From Pardosa pseudoannulata (taxonomy: Eukaryota > Arthropoda > Arachnida > Araneae > Lycosidae), in assembly GCA_032207245.1 (NCBI GenBank), contig CM063502.1:133079205-133143204 (forward strand): a DNA stretch of 64,000 nucleotides, written 5' to 3'. Positions 19,120 through 31,209 of the stretch are shown in pieces (position 1 is the stretch's first letter; the number at the start of each line of letters is the position of its first letter). The translations under genes were made by a program, and so were the position numbers. The notes beneath the pieces were generated by a model that was not told the DNA's origin, did no database searches, and saw only the letters and a list, made by a program, of their open reading frames with translations.

Positions 19120-19900
19120 CTGAAAGAAGAAATAATAGAACCTGTGGATATTGCAAAATTAGATGATCTTCTTTGCACGTATTTACCTCATAGGGCAGTG
19201 ATCAAAGAGAATTCGACAACAAAGATTCGTCCGGCCTATGATGCTTCAGCAAAACAAAAGAATGAATTATCTCTGAACAACTGTCTTGAAAAAGGACCTA
19301 ATTTAGTGGAACTGATTCCGAGCATCTTGAATTGATTTCGATCTGGAGTGTTTGGCGTAATTGCTGATATCAAGAAAGCCTTCCTCCAGAAAAAAGTCAA
19401 CGACAAGGACCGGGACTATCTAAGATTTTTATGGTTTGAAAACGGAGATCCTGATAAGTTGAAGATTTATCGCCATAAGCGTGTGGTATTTGGGATAAAT
19501 GCAAGTCCTTTCCTCCTGGGCGTGACAATTTCGTACCATCTAAATCATGTCCCTGAAACTCTTCAAGAGGTAGCGAAAAAAACTGAAAACTGCTATGTAT
19601 GTTGACAATTGTGTCACAAGTCTAGATACCATGGAAGAAGTCGAAACCTTTATCGAACTCTCAAAAGAAATAAAGATGAGTGCTAAATTTGATTTGAGAG
19701 GATGGAGATTTAATGGGGACAAATCCACCTTCCATCTAAAAGACAAAGAATCTTCTGCGCATGAAGAAAATGTTTCTGTGTTGGGGCTTGAATGGAACAC
19801 AGAAGATGACACCTTAAGATGTGCCTATAAACAAGATATTCTTGATGAAATTCCATTAACAAAAAGATCTAAAATTGTCATCAGCAAATCAACTGTTTGA
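19120..19900 (+). pseudogene. BEL reverse transcriptase, broken, YVDN
   Basis: Segments in order: TYLPHRAVIKENSTTKIRPA with DASA, then after a stop VFGVIADIKKAFLQ (motif A aspartate present), VVFGINASPFLLG, and after a frame break MYVDNCVTS. The RT motif C is normally YVDD; here the second aspartate is asparagine, which should abolish polymerisation. At least one in-frame stop (19335) and one frameshift (about 19595) are present. Confidence 0.85.
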
Positions 19901-20780
19901 CCCTCTTGGAATATTGAGTCCTGTGACTTTAAGATTTAAACTTTTGATGCAAGACTGTTGGAGAGCTAAATTGGCTTGGGATGCAGAACTATCTGAGGAA
20001 CTTGCTAAAAAGTTTTTGAAATTGAAAACAGATTTAACTCATGCTAATAATTTAACGATACCTAGAAGACTGGCAATCAATCTTAAAGACAGGAACAATC
20101 TATCATTCCATGTTTTCTGTGACGCCTCTCAATTAGCTTATGCAACTTGCATATATTTGAGAAGTGAAAATGAAGAAGGTGTTTCCTGTCAACTGGTACA
20201 GTCACGGTCCCGAGTAGCTCCATTGAAACTGGTAACAGTTTCCAGACTGGAATTGCTAGCGTGCATTATAGGAACACGCTTCATGACAACAATCAAACAA
20301 GATTTACACATGGAAGATATAACTACATTTTACTGGATGGACTCCATGAATGCTTTACATTGGATCAAAAATGAAGAAGAATGGTGAGTTTTTGTCATAA
20401 ACCGTGTAAGAGAGATAAGAAACCACAGTTCAAAGGAGGAGTGGAATCCTATTCCTGGAGCATTCAACCCAGCCGACTTACCTTCTAGAGGAGGTTTTGT
20501 AGTCACACTTCTAATTCAAAAGTGGCATGATGGCCCATCTTGGCTGAAGCAAGATCAGAAACATTGGCCAGTTAGTGAAGCTATGGTCGATAAAGAAATT
20601 ATAAATTCAGAGAAGAAAAAGACTATAGTTACTTTGACAGTTACAAAGAACGACGAATTTGATTACTTGAATAATGTTTCATCTTTCGAGGAGATAGTGA
20701 GAATTACTGCCTGGATACTTAGATTTGTCAGAAAATGCAAAAAGTTGATTTTGTACACCTCACAAAGTATGGAAAGCTAA
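19875..20780 (+). pseudogene. BEL RNase H and downstream connection
   Basis: After the FDPLGILSPVTLRFKLLMQ segment typical of BEL elements, the RNase H shows VFCDASQLAYAT (first D), VSRLELLACIIG (E) and FYWMDSMNALHWI (D). A stop at 20385 separates the following NPADLPSRGG and GPSWL landmarks, which run to about 20780. Active-site residues are retained, but the frame is broken. Confidence 0.8.
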
Positions 20781-20929
20781 GAACTGACAGAAGCTGAAAC
20801 CATGATTTGGAAAATTATACAAAAGACCTCATTTGGAACAAGTAGTGAAGAGAAATTTCGAAACCTTCGACCATTCGTTGATCCAAAAGATCTCATTAGA
20901 ATAAAGACACAACTTTTAATGAGATTTTG

Positions 20930-21768
20930 AAAATTTCAAATATCCTATCCTTTTGCCTCCTGATCACGTTGTAGTTCATAAGATGATTATGTATAGACAT
21001 AAAACTTTATCTCATTGTGTAATTCAGACTTTAATGTCAAGTTTGAGAGAACATTATTGGTTGATTAGAAGTCGTAAAACAATTCGTAGTATTATAAAAT
21101 CTTGTATCACCTGTGAAAGATTTGAGACTAAACATCCCTAGATACAAGCTGCACCTCTGCCGGAAGACCGTTTAAGGGACTCTGCTATTTTTGAAACTAC
21201 CAGTATTGAACTCGCAGGTCCTTTGGTTTTAAAGGACGGATCCAAAACTTGGATTGTCTTATTCACATGTGCAGTTTACCGCACAGTACATCTTGAATTA
21301 GTAACATCACTTACTACTGACAAATTCCTTCTCTCTTTACGTCGATTTATCGCAAGAAGAGGAAGACCTTCAACCATCTATACTGATAATGGTTCTAATT
21401 TTCAAGGATCCAACTAAACTCTAAGGAGAGTCGATTGGCAGAGAATCGAAAGTGACACATCTGTGTCAAGAATACGATGGAGGTTCATCCCTCCCAGCTC
21501 ACCATGGAGGGGTGGATTCTGGGAACGACTAATTGGGCTAATGAAAACTATCTTAAGAAAAGTCCTTGGTAAGGCTTGCTTAAAGTATGAGGAACTTTCA
21601 ATCGTCCTTTGCGATTGTGAGAATGTCATTAATTCCAGATCAATAACTTATGTCTCCGGAGACCTGAAACTTCAACCGCTGACTCCAGCGATGTTTCTGA
21701 GAGATCTTAAAGAAAGTGGAGTTCCAGATATGGATCAAATCGAATCCTCAAGTTTGCGAAAAAGATAA
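20930..21768 (+). pseudogene. BEL integrase, catalytic D replaced by E
   Basis: The zinc-binding part has HKTLSHCVIQ and CITCERF. The catalytic core has TSIELAGPL, where BEL integrases normally have an aspartate (the DxAGP context), so the first catalytic residue appears changed to glutamate. The second D is in YTDNGSNFQG and the E in GGFWERLIGLMK. Stops at 21139, 21415 and 21766 break the frame. Confidence 0.82.
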
Positions 21769-21843
21769 CTTTATAGACTGAAACTCCGTGAAGATCCTAG
21801 AAAACGGTTTCGGTCTGAGTATCTTGGACAGCTCAGAAGTTAT

Positions 21844-22248
21844 GTGAAAAAATCACGAAACAGCTACCTCTTTTCCATAGGAGATATAGTTCTATTAGAA
21901 ACCACTGCCAAAAGAATTAGTTGGCCTCTTGGAAAAGTGGTTGAATTAATCAAAGGAAAAGACGGAATGGTGCGCCTTGTCAAAGTTCGTGTCAAACAAG
22001 GAGATTTACCTCGACCTATCCAGCGACTTTATCCTCTTCAAGTAGGTTCTCCTATCGACAGAGATTTTCGCCAGCGAATTGGAGATCCCAACACTTGTGA
22101 TGAAGGAGAGTACCTTAATCTGAGGAACTCATCGCCTATGCCCGTCTCCCAGGAAGCACCATCGTCAGTTCCTGCTTCTCCGGTTCAACCTCAGCGAATC
22201 AACCGCTATGGTCGAACTCTACGTACTCCTCATCGTTTGGATCTCTAG
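21844..22248 (+). pseudogene. BEL integrase C-terminal region
   Basis: FSIGDIVLLETTAKRISWPL with GKVVELIKGKDG is the BEL integrase C-terminal domain, followed by a proline- and serine-rich tail ending RTPHRLDL and a TAG. This part is open for 134 codons. The next 56 bp lead to the 3' LTR, with a purine-rich AAGGTGGGGAGTA at about 22292-22304 as the polypurine tract. Confidence 0.82.
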
Positions 22249-22304
22249 AACATTTCTTCTTTGAGAATTGAGTTCCAATGTGGTGAAACTCAAGGTGGGG
22301 AGTA

Positions 22305-22646
22305 TGTCACGAAAAGCACTTCCACTTCTACTGAGACTACTCAACTCTGATAGAACAAAGAGACAAAAAAAGTGGAACTGTTCTCTGAAAAGATTAGAAC
22401 GATGAGTGATGTGACAGCAACATCGCTCATGTTAATACTAAAATGTCTGTATATATTCCTGTAAATAATTTAAACTAATTAAATGTGTTTAGGTTATTAG
22501 ATTGGCTCTCTTCAATGCAGGTGATTAACACTATTGTCGATCTATAACTTCGATGTGACTTCATTTCGGTGCGAAAAGATAGCGATCGTAAGCGAGGTGA
22601 GTTATGCATGTTATGTCTCATTGTCTTATTGTTTCCGATTGCTACA
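22305..22646 (+). repeat. 3' LTR of the BEL element
   Basis: This is the 342-bp partner of 14163-14504, starting TGTCACGAAAAGC and ending TTGCTACA. It is followed by the target duplication ACGTG at 22647-22651. Confidence 0.92.
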
Positions 22647-22651
22647 ACGTG

Positions 22652-23559
22652 CTGTGAAATTAGAAATAAAAGATTTTTATACAGTCCACCGCTTGTAAAT
22701 TCTTTTGTTATCTCTGCACAGATGATTTTCAAAATTTCTTATTTTGTTAATATCTATCAAATGTTTCCGTGCATCATAGCTAATGCGTAAATTAGCTTGT
22801 CAATTCTCCTTTTGACATTGCAGAGAGCAACGGAATTATTTTATATTTTCGGATATATTATTTTACGTTTTACGCTATGTATAGTTATATGATCTGCCCT
22901 ATACATTTTAAAATAAAATTCTACAACACACATACTTTAATTCCATCATTTCTATTAGCGCTTGGCGTACTGAAATTCAATGTAATGATACCTGAAATGC
23001 AGCCAAAATGTACAGAATTGGCAATGCTTTTCAACAATATAGGTTGCCAAAAGAAACATAACTACATCACTCTTTGAACGTCCAATCATGTTCAACTTAC
23101 GTAATTTTTATCCCAGGTTTTAGACGCTTCTGTTTCTGCTGGTGCCATAGTTATTATAATTTTCGAAGAGATGAATGTTTTTCTTATGTACGTTTGTGTA
23201 TTTCTTTTTGGTTCGAGTCGACAAAATTATTTCTCTGCTTTTCCTGTTTTGAACTTTTGTACCATTTCATCAGAAATTTTAATGGTAGATGATGACTTAT
23301 TTTTATGGTTGATTTCACATTTTATAACATTATATAATTTTAATCCATAGAATTTTTCCTCTGTAGAAAACTAAAATCTTTAAATATTCAAATGCTAGTA
23401 CTGTGCTACACATACTTACACTTATAATATTTTTTTCTTAGGAATATCAGGTGTTTTTAAAGAATTGTTTGTAGACATTTGAGGTTTTAGTGAAGGAAAA
23501 GGACTATTGAATTATCCAAAGAAGTAATTTTAGATTCATTGGTATAATAGTCTGGCCTT
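22652..23559. other. AT-rich stretch without recognised feature
   Basis: Several short open frames (60-75 codons) have biased composition and no domain signature. I find no repeat partner in the window and no RNA gene. Confidence 0.3.
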
Positions 23560-23777
23560 AAGATACAGGAATAATTGGGTAAGTCTATTATAATGTATTT
23601 AGGTTAATACAATTAAGACACATGAAAATACTTTCATAAAATAAGATACTCTTTATTGCCGGCGTGCAAGTGCACGCAAGTTTACTTACTGACTACCCAT
23701 GCATGTTACATGTGTAGTTACAGTTGCAGTGATATGAAATTACATGGAGTTCAGATTTAAATGATAGGGATATCACA
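23560..23777 (-). repeat. Partial 3' LTR of the minus-strand gypsy element
   Basis: On the minus strand a purine-rich AAAAAAAGAGGGTAT is followed at 23777 by TGTGATATCCC, which fits a polypurine tract and LTR start. An AATAAAGAG lies about 130 bp further on (about 23648). No second LTR is present because the element is 5'-truncated, so the outer boundary is a guess. Confidence 0.5.
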
Positions 23778-23942
23778 ATACCCTCTTTTTTTAAAAAAAA
23801 GTTTTAAATTCACTACTATTAAATTAAGAATCGTTATAAATCAAGTTAAAAAAATGTTTTAAAATCACTATTACAACATTAAGATACATTATAAATCAAG
23901 TTTAAAAAATGTTTTAAAGACACTTATTAAATTAAGGAGTCA

Positions 23943-25838
23943 TTATAAATCAAGTCTATCTGGCTTCTTTCTTAGTCGTGTTGGATAACGTCTGGTTGGG
24001 ACATCTGCAACAGGAATATTCTCATTTGAACTTTCTGTAGTGTATTCTTCTAATTGCTGAATTTCAGTAGAAGTCTGGTCATCAGGTTGGACTTCTATGT
24101 TTGGCATAGTGCTAGATATTGGTGTTTGATGAGTTTGAGACGTACTACAAAATTCATCTGAAATGACAACATCTTGAAGTTCTGTAATTGAAGAGCTAGC
24201 TGGACGAATTTGATCTATATGTGCTAGGTACCTTTTTCCATTTATCTCAACTAACCAAGTTTTGGAGCCTTTTGGCTTAATCAGTTTGCCATGAATCCAT
24301 TTGTTTGAAGAGTCTCTGTGAGATTTTACCCAAACAATTTGGTCACAGGATAAACTCTTATTACTGGTGTGAGATCTGTCAAAGTATTGTTTCTGATACT
24401 GTTGTTTCTTTTCAACATGGCTTGCTGTGCACGGGTGTAATAACTCCAAAAGAGTTCTATTTGGTCGGCCAAGAAATAATTCTGCTGGAGATGAGCCAGT
24501 CGTTGAATGAGGTGAAGATCTGTATTTAAGCAAAAATCTATTTATTCTCGCCATTACTGAGCTTCCATCACTAGTGTCTAGCAGCATTTTGCTCAATGAC
24601 TGCTTAAAAGTCTGAATGGTACGTTCAGCTTGACCGTTTGATTGGGGATGATACGCTGGTGTTAATGTCTGCAGGATACCTAGGGATTTTAAAAAAGCTC
24701 TGAATTCCCTAGAAGTGAACTGAGAACCATTGTCTGAAACAACTTCCAGTGGTGACCCATACCTGGCAAACAGCTGTTGTAATACAGCAATTGTATTTGC
24801 TGCTGTTGTTGATGACATGTTTGCCACTTCCAACCATTTGGAATAGCTGTCCACAACTATCAGGTATTCCCTTTGGTCCTTTGTAGCAAACTCTAAGTGA
24901 ATACTGTCCCATGGTGCCTTGGGCCATACCCACGATTGCATCGGTGTTGCAGGAGGAGACTTTGCTATCAACTGGCATGCTTCACAATTTGCAGACATAT
25001 TTTCAATATCATTATCTAAATTGGGCCACCAGAAATGACTTCTGGCCACCGCCTTCATCTTTACAATCCCCGGATGAGTGTCATGAAGTAACTCCAGCAA
25101 ATGTTTCCTGTATATATTTGGAATTACCACTCGCATGCCCCATAATAAACAATTTCTTTCCACGGACAATTCGTCTCTTCTGCTGAAAAACGGTTTAAGC
25201 CCCAAATCTTCAACTTTGGAGGGAAAGCCTGTTTGAACATATTTGATAACAATTCCCAAGACTTTGTCAGTTCTGGAAGCAGCAGAAATATCTTCAGAAG
25301 TCAACGGTAATTCTGATAAATAGGAAATCTTATAAATTTCTGATGGGTAAGAGTTGGCATTTTGGTCATCACTGGGCAATCTCGAAAGAGCATCAGCATT
25401 CTGATGTGCACTTCCTTTTTTATACCTGATGGTATAGTTATATGATGATAAAAGCAATGCCCATCTCTGCAAACGTGCTGCGGCCATGGTTGGAACTGCC
25501 TTAGAAGAGGAAAAGATGGTGATTAGAGGCTGGTGATCTGTGTATAAGACAAAATTCCTTCCAAACAGATACTGATGAAATTTTCTACACGCGAAAATGA
25601 TTGCCAAAGCCTCTATCTCAGTTTGAGAATAGTTGCCTTCTGCTTTCAATAATGTGCGAGAAGCATAGGCAACAGGTTTTTCCTCCCCATTCACAATGTG
25701 TGATAAGACTGCACCTAAACCAACAGGCGAAGCATCACAAGATACCTGTAGAGGCAGGTTTTCATCATAGTGAGCCAGCACAGCATCTGAAGTTAAAAGT
25801 TGTTTGCATTGTTCAAATACCTTATTGCACTCTTCTGA
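23943..25838 (-). pseudogene. Gypsy RNase H and integrase
   Basis: Open for over 600 codons on the minus strand. RNase H: VSCDASPVGLGAVLSH, YSQTEIEALAIIFACRKF, LYTDHQPL, then QNADALSRLP. Integrase: HDTHPGIVKMK, CEACQ, then DSIHLEFATKDQ, VVSDNGSQFTSREF and YHPQSNGQAERTIQTFK. In the first catalytic position gypsy integrases normally have IHxDFAGP; here it is HLEFAT, so aspartate is replaced by glutamate and the GP pair is lost. The C-terminus ends RYPTRLRKKPDRLDL. It is in frame with the upstream RT, separated only by a TAG at about 25839. Confidence 0.88.
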
Positions 25839-26884
25839 CTATGTCCATGGAACATTTTTGTTGAGAAGGTTGTATAATGGTGACAGTAAGGTGGATGAAT
25901 TTTTGATAAATTTTGAATAATAATTCAGCAAGCCCAAAAATGATTTGAGCTGAGAAACGTTTTCTGGGGTTTTAATCGCCTTGATAGCTTCTACTTTCTG
26001 TTGAGTAGGATGAATACCTTCTTTATCTATTAAGTGTCCCAAGAATTCAACACTGGGTTGGAAGAATTGACACTTATCTGAGTTCAGTTTAGCATTATAC
26101 TTCTGTAACCTTGACATTACAGACTCTAATGTAGAAAAATGTTCTGCTTCGGTAGCTGAAGAAATTAGAATGTCATCTTGGAAGCATATAACTCTGGGTA
26201 TGCCTTGCAATATTTGCTCCAAAACAGACTGAAAAATAGCTGATGCTGCTGATATATACCATACATTAATCTACTAGGGCGAACCAAACCCATCAGCGTG
26301 TTGAGAGTCAAGAGCTCTTGAGAGTCAGCATCCAACTCAATCTGTTGGTATGCTTGTGTCATATCAAGTTTACTAAATTATCTTCTTCTTCTCAAAGTAG
26401 CAAAGAGATCTTGCTGAGTAGCTAGTGGATATTGATGAGGATCAAGGTGCTTATTTACAGTTACCTTGAAATCACCACACAACCTCAACGCATTATATTT
26501 CTTTGGCAACACAACAACAGGTGTTGCCCATTTGGAATGTTCAACGAATTGCCAAATGTTATTATTCACTAACTTCCTGATTTCTTCTGAAACAGAATAT
26601 TTTAAAGCATATGGAACTGGCCTAGCTTTGCAAAATACAGGTTGGCAATTTTCTTTCATTTTGAGCACAGCTTTAAAATGTTTAATAGGTTGCTCACTTA
26701 CTTGGAAAACATCTATGAACTTCTTCTTGAGAGCATCTACACTGTTCACAGACTTTGAGGATACCATAAATATCTCACTGCAATTCAGTTTTATTTTGGA
26801 TAGCCAATTTTTACAAAACAGGGCAGGTCTATCACCTTTCACAACAATTAGTGGTAATGTATAGGACTGGTTGTTGCATTGCAC
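25839..26884 (-). pseudogene. Gypsy protease end and reverse transcriptase
   Basis: The reading begins in the protease C-terminus (LPLIVVKGDRPALFCKNWL), so gag and the protease active site are missing: the element is 5'-truncated at about 26890. RT shows SKWATPVVVLPKK, LRLCGDFKVTVNK, then after an in-frame TAA near 26378 LDMTQAYQQIELD, and ICFQDDILIS (the catalytic DD of motif C). A frame change near 26256 coincides with an additional TA pair (ATATAT). The thumb and connection run to a TAG at 25839. Confidence 0.85.
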
Positions 26885-27477
26885 TTGAACAAGGACTTTC
26901 TATTTACTGAAATTTCTTTTTGGTTATAATCCCTTAAAATGGTTCATGATGGCACAATTTTGATTTCAAGTAAGTTGTTTTTTTTCAGGTGTTTCAGGTA
27001 AGTTGTCAATAAAAAACATGATGTGTAAAAAAAAGTTCATAAAATGTTAAATAAAAGTAATTTGAGGGTTAAATACATCATTGCATTATTTAAAAGCATT
27101 TTAAATAATTTTGTTTTATTTGAATACTTTATTTTATTAAAATTATACTAAATTAAGGGCAGTATTATGAGAAATTGCAAAATGTCTTCAAAAGCTTGTG
27201 AACTTGTTGAATATTTATGTTAGGGAAGTGGTGGAAGAGATACAAGGCAACTTTCTAATGAATATGCAGATTTATGTGGCTTCGTTGGCCAATGCATGTT
27301 TCCAGATGGAACATTTTCTTAAATATTCTTAATTATTTATTTCTATATATTAGTATGTTGCTATATAATTTTTGAACTATTCTATTAGTTCCAACTAATT
27401 AAGAGAAGGATAAAGATTATTTTATGCATGATATTATTAAATCTATTTTAAGCTATGCCTAAGAGGCCTAAACCTTG
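26885..27477. other. AT-rich spacer, no recognised feature
   Basis: No ORF or repeat of note. A short stretch at 27217-27280 (GGGAAGTGGTGGAAGAGATA context) weakly resembles 30360-30410 downstream of the zinc-finger gene. Confidence 0.3.
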
Positions 27478-27812
27478 ACAACGGAGGAAGAGAGAGTCTT
27501 GGCAATTTTTGAGAGAAAGGTCCTGAGAGATATTTTTGCGGCTGTCAGGGAAAACAACACCTGGCAAAAGAGATATAACTTTGAATTATGCAAAATGTAT
27601 AAAGGGGAGGACAAAATCAAATCTTAAAATTAGCTAGAATGAGATGAGATGGTCACCTCTTAAGAATGAATGCAGAGAGAACACCCATTAAGGTCTTCAG
27701 TGCAACTCATTTGTGTGAAGGATCAAGAGGAAGACCCTACAAAAGATGGAGGGACTGGTGGAGAGACTTCTGGGGAAGGCCAACACCCACAAAAGGTTTA
27801 CATGCTAACGTT
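27478..27812 (+). pseudogene. Non-LTR retrotransposon ORF2 C-terminal fragment
   Basis: The readings TTEEERVLAIFERKVLRDIF, NTWQKRYNFELCKMYK, LARMRWDGHLLRMN and GSRGRPYKRWRDWW match the conserved C-terminal tail of many non-LTR reverse transcriptases (the RxKVLRxI, LxWxGHxxRM and GRPxxRWxD motifs). A stop near 27626 splits it. RT and endonuclease domains are missing, consistent with 5' truncation. Confidence 0.75.
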
Positions 27813-28069
27813 GATGATACAATATTTTATCACAATTTTGATATAATTTTACATTATATTATAGTTTCTATATATGTTTTTGTCTTAGTCTTCTATATAT
27901 GTTTTTGTCTTGTAATAAAAGAGGAAACCTAATTATGTAATAAAAGAGGAAACCTAATTTAAATCTCCTCCACATTTTGAATTGTATTTCAGTCTTGACT
28001 ATGTTCTATTTTAGAGCTTGTAATGAAATTGATTCCAAAGTCTACTGAAAATTTTTATTATTTCTGAAT

Positions 28070-28100
<31 letters not shown>
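27813..28100 (+). other. 3' UTR and poly(A) tail of the non-LTR fragment
   Basis: This AT-rich segment contains two small tandem duplications (TCTATATATGTTTTTGTCTT twice; a 23-bp GTAATAAAAGAGG unit twice). An AATAAA at 28067-28072 is followed by 24 A at 28077-28100. The signal followed by a long A-run indicates integration of a polyadenylated transcript. Confidence 0.65.
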
Positions 28101-28370
28101 GATTGCAGTTGTACAAAATTTAACTTTTATTTACTCATTTCTATATAAAAGTTGGTTAATACTTTTTCAAAATATTTCCTTACTTTCTAGTTTTAGTCTA
28201 TAAAATCAGTATTTTCAAACTTATGACGAGCTTTTGTCGTTGTTAAAATACTGATAAAATTTGGTCACTACTTTTAAAAATATGTGAATACTTTATCAGT
28301 TTTCGCCATTAAAATTGGCATTTTCAAGCCTCTCACTAACTTATGTCATTGGCAATATAATAATAAAAAA
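28101..28370. repeat. Dispersed repeat shared with the P-like element intron (inverted)
   Basis: GCAGTTGTACAAAATTTAAC followed by TTTTATTT, and later AAAATCAGTATTTTCAA and AATTTGGTCA blocks, match the reverse complement of about 36290-36430 and neighbouring sequence. The family is AT-rich and non-coding. This copy starts directly after the poly(A) tail at 28100. Confidence 0.5.
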
Positions 28371-28815
28371 ACATTATATCTTTGCTTTAAAGTCACTACT
28401 TAGCCTGTAAGTTACATTTAATATCTGGTATGGTTAAACTTATTCTTCCCACCCACATTTAGAAAAAACATAAACTGCAGTATATCTTTTTTTCTTTTAC
28501 AGGTTACATTTGTTTTAGAGTGTTTATCTACAATTTCTACTAGATGGGTCAACTTTCTACAGAATTGATACTGTGTACAAAGGACTTGTACTTCAATGAA
28601 GATGTTTTTACATTTGTGAAAAATAATTGAAATGGATAGAATTCTAATATATGTTTTTAAAAATAACATGGCTATACTTATATAAACAAGATATGTAGCG
28701 TAATGTCAGAATTAAGAATCATAGGCTTATGCATTATTTAAAAGTATTTTCACAGAAAAATACCTTTAAAATAACTAAGAAACACAGATTATTTAAAATC
28801 TTATTTATTTTTGAT

Positions 28816-29985
28816 ATGGATAAAAGGGAATTAAACCATTTTATTTTACTAGATTCAAAGGAAAGTTCTTTTGTATGTAATATTTGTAACAAATCATTTT
28901 CTCAAAAATACCACTTAGATAAACATTTATGTTCGTATACTGTAAAAAAACCATTTGTTTGTGATGTATGTAAAGAAGCATTTACTGACAGTTTTCAATT
29001 AATTGTTCATCTTCGTTCTCATACTGGTGAAAAAACCATTTTCTTGCTATGTATGTAAGAGAGCCTTTTCTGAGAGTTCCAACTTGAAAATACATCTTCT
29101 ATCCCATACTGATGAAAAACCATTTTCTTGCTTTGTATGTAAGAAAGCATGTTCTAAAATTTCCATTTTGAAAGCACATCTTCGTTCCCATACTGGTGAG
29201 AAACCATTTACTTGTGAAGTATGTAAGAGAGCATTTTCTCAGAATTCTAAGTTAAAAATACATTTACGTTCCCATACTGGTGAGAAACCATTTTCTTGTG
29301 ATGTATGTAAGAAAGCATTTTCCCCGAGGTCTACATTAAAATGTCATTTTCGTTCCCATACTGGTGAGAAACCATTTTCTTGTGATGTATATAAGAAAGC
29401 ATTTTCTAGGAGTTCCAACTTGAAAAATCATCTTTTATACCATACTTGTGAGAAACCTTTTTTTGTGACATATGTAAGAAAGCATTTTCCCACAGTTCTA
29501 GATTAAGAATACATTCTCGTTCCCATACTGGTGAGAAACCATTTTCTTGTGATGTATGTAAGAAAGCATTTTCTGGCAGTTCTAAGTTAAAATGTCATCT
29601 TCTTTCCCATACTGGGGAGAAACTATTTTCTTGTGATGTATGTAAAAAAGCATTTTCTGCGAATTCTACATTAAAAAGTCATCTTCGTTCCCATACTGGT
29701 GAGAAACCATTTTCTTGTAATATATGTCATAAAGCTTTTGCTCAGAGTTCCAACTTGAAAACACATCTTCGTTCACATACTGGGGAGAAACTATTTTCTT
29801 GTGATGTATGTAAGAAAGTATTTTCTGTGCGGTGGAGTTTGACAAGACATTTTCGTTCCCATGCTGGTAAAAAACCATAATGTTGCAATATATGTCAAAA
29901 AGCATTTTCTATGAGTTTCAGCTTGAAAAAACATTTACTTGCCCTTAATGGTGAGAAACATTTTTCTTCTGTATTTATCACAAAA
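28816..29985 (+). pseudogene. C2H2 zinc-finger gene with about 13 fingers, frameshifted
   Basis: From the ATG at 28816 (MDKRELNHFILLD) there is a near-continuous series of about 13 Krüppel-type fingers with TGEKPFSCDVCKKAF linkers; such proteins are nuclear and bind DNA. Finger 1 ends H...Y and finger 7 has DVYKK, so each lacks one zinc ligand. Frame breaks occur at an A6 run at 29030-29035 (A5 expected from sister fingers) and a T7 run at 29458-29464 (T8 expected). An in-frame TAA follows finger 12 at about 29878, and finger 13 is degenerate. No introns are visible. It could be a recent pseudogene, or a real intronless gene with homopolymer sequencing errors. Confidence 0.8.
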
Positions 29986-30715
29986 TAATTCAGTATATGT
30001 AACAACATGTGCTAAAAAATACGAGTTCTTCATCTTTGTATTCAAAGTTTAAAATTTTTTGTAGAATGCATTTAAGAAATCATTTTTGAAAAAGTACAGT
30101 GCATAAATCCATGATTATCAAACTGAATGATGGAGCAGTAAAAATGGTCTGTAAAAGTATTTTTTACTCAGGTCATCATTTTTAGATTTTAGTTATAGAC
30201 AATATTTGATGAACAATTAGTTTTTTTTACTGTGTTTGTGCTTTATTTGAATATTTAAACTATGGTCTATATTCTAAATTAGTTTTAAAATAAGAGAAAT
30301 ATTTTGAGCTACTGAAAAATGTGTGAAAATTTTACTGCACGTTTTTTTAAGTGTGTTGTGGGAGGGAGTGGAAGGAGTATACTATTTTCTGATGGATATG
30401 TGGATTTGAGGGTTTGGTTTGTAGACGTATGTCTACAAATCGATTGTTTTCCTAGCTTTCTTTTTATTAAATTTTGGCTATTTATTAATAAATTCCTGTA
30501 TAACTTATTATAATAATGACTTATTACCTGAATATGTTATTTTGACTGTAGAAATTAATAAAGTTTTACAAAATGTAATGTTTAATACAAATTTTGTTTC
30601 GGTTTGATTATTTGTAATGTCCTTCACCCTTCCTAATGTTTTTCTGTGGCATTAGTTTTGACCACATTATATTTTAGAGATGTATTTCTTGAGACTACTT
30701 TATTTCCTGTGAGTA
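29986..30715. other. AT-rich sequence downstream of the zinc-finger gene
   Basis: No coding or RNA feature is supported. AATAAA-like motifs occur near 30487 and 30557 and could serve the zinc-finger transcript. Confidence 0.3.
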
Positions 30716-31153
30716 AGGCTTCCAGCGGACTGTCCCTCTCTCGGCAGAAGTAACGGAAGACTTTCTTTTCCCTCTCTGTTCATAACCTTATGCCTTCCGA
30801 AAAAATGAATCCTCCACATTAGAAATCCTCCCCTTCTCTCGTAGCCTTTCGGAAAACCACCTGCACCCCTTTTCATTTTAACGACGACTTGGAGGAACGA
30901 CGTATGAAGATTTTACGAGCCCTGTAGCCAGCTGACTCATATTACCAAAGGATGCCCTGTTTAGGAGTCAAGGGATCGACTCTCTAAAGTGCCTAAATCC
31001 AGGGATGTGTGTCCATCTACAAAAATTGGCTATGGTCCAAATTCCTTACATGCCCTCCATGGTTTGAAATTAACCCTCAAATGTTTTTTCCCTTCCCTTT
31101 CTCTTAATATAAGTGCAAAGGTAAAATACATAGATTATATCTGCGAACAAGTA

Positions 31154-31207
<54 letters not shown>
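30716..31207 (+). other. Retroposed segment ending in a 53-base poly(A) run
   Basis: A distinctly GC-richer block (30716-31070) with no recognisable ORF leads into an uninterrupted run of 53 A at 31155-31207. This looks like the 3' end of a retroposed RNA, or the 3' UTR of a non-LTR element. No AATAAA lies close to the tail, and no target duplication could be identified. Confidence 0.5.

Positions 31208-31209
<2 letters not shown>

Larger units (their letters stand above)
14158..22651 (+). mobile_element. Old BEL/Pao LTR retrotransposon with nested insertion
   Basis: LTRs at 14163-14504 and 22305-22646 are each 342 bp and differ at about 13 positions by my reading. ACGTG flanks both ends as a 5-bp target duplication. 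The interior has a tRNA-Lys-type primer binding site, gag, zinc knuckle, protease, RT, RNase H and integrase in BEL order, all broken by stops and frameshifts. A 1.4-kb composite block flanked by a 384-bp duplication interrupts gag. Divergent LTRs and several lost catalytic residues mark it as long inactive. Confidence 0.9.
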
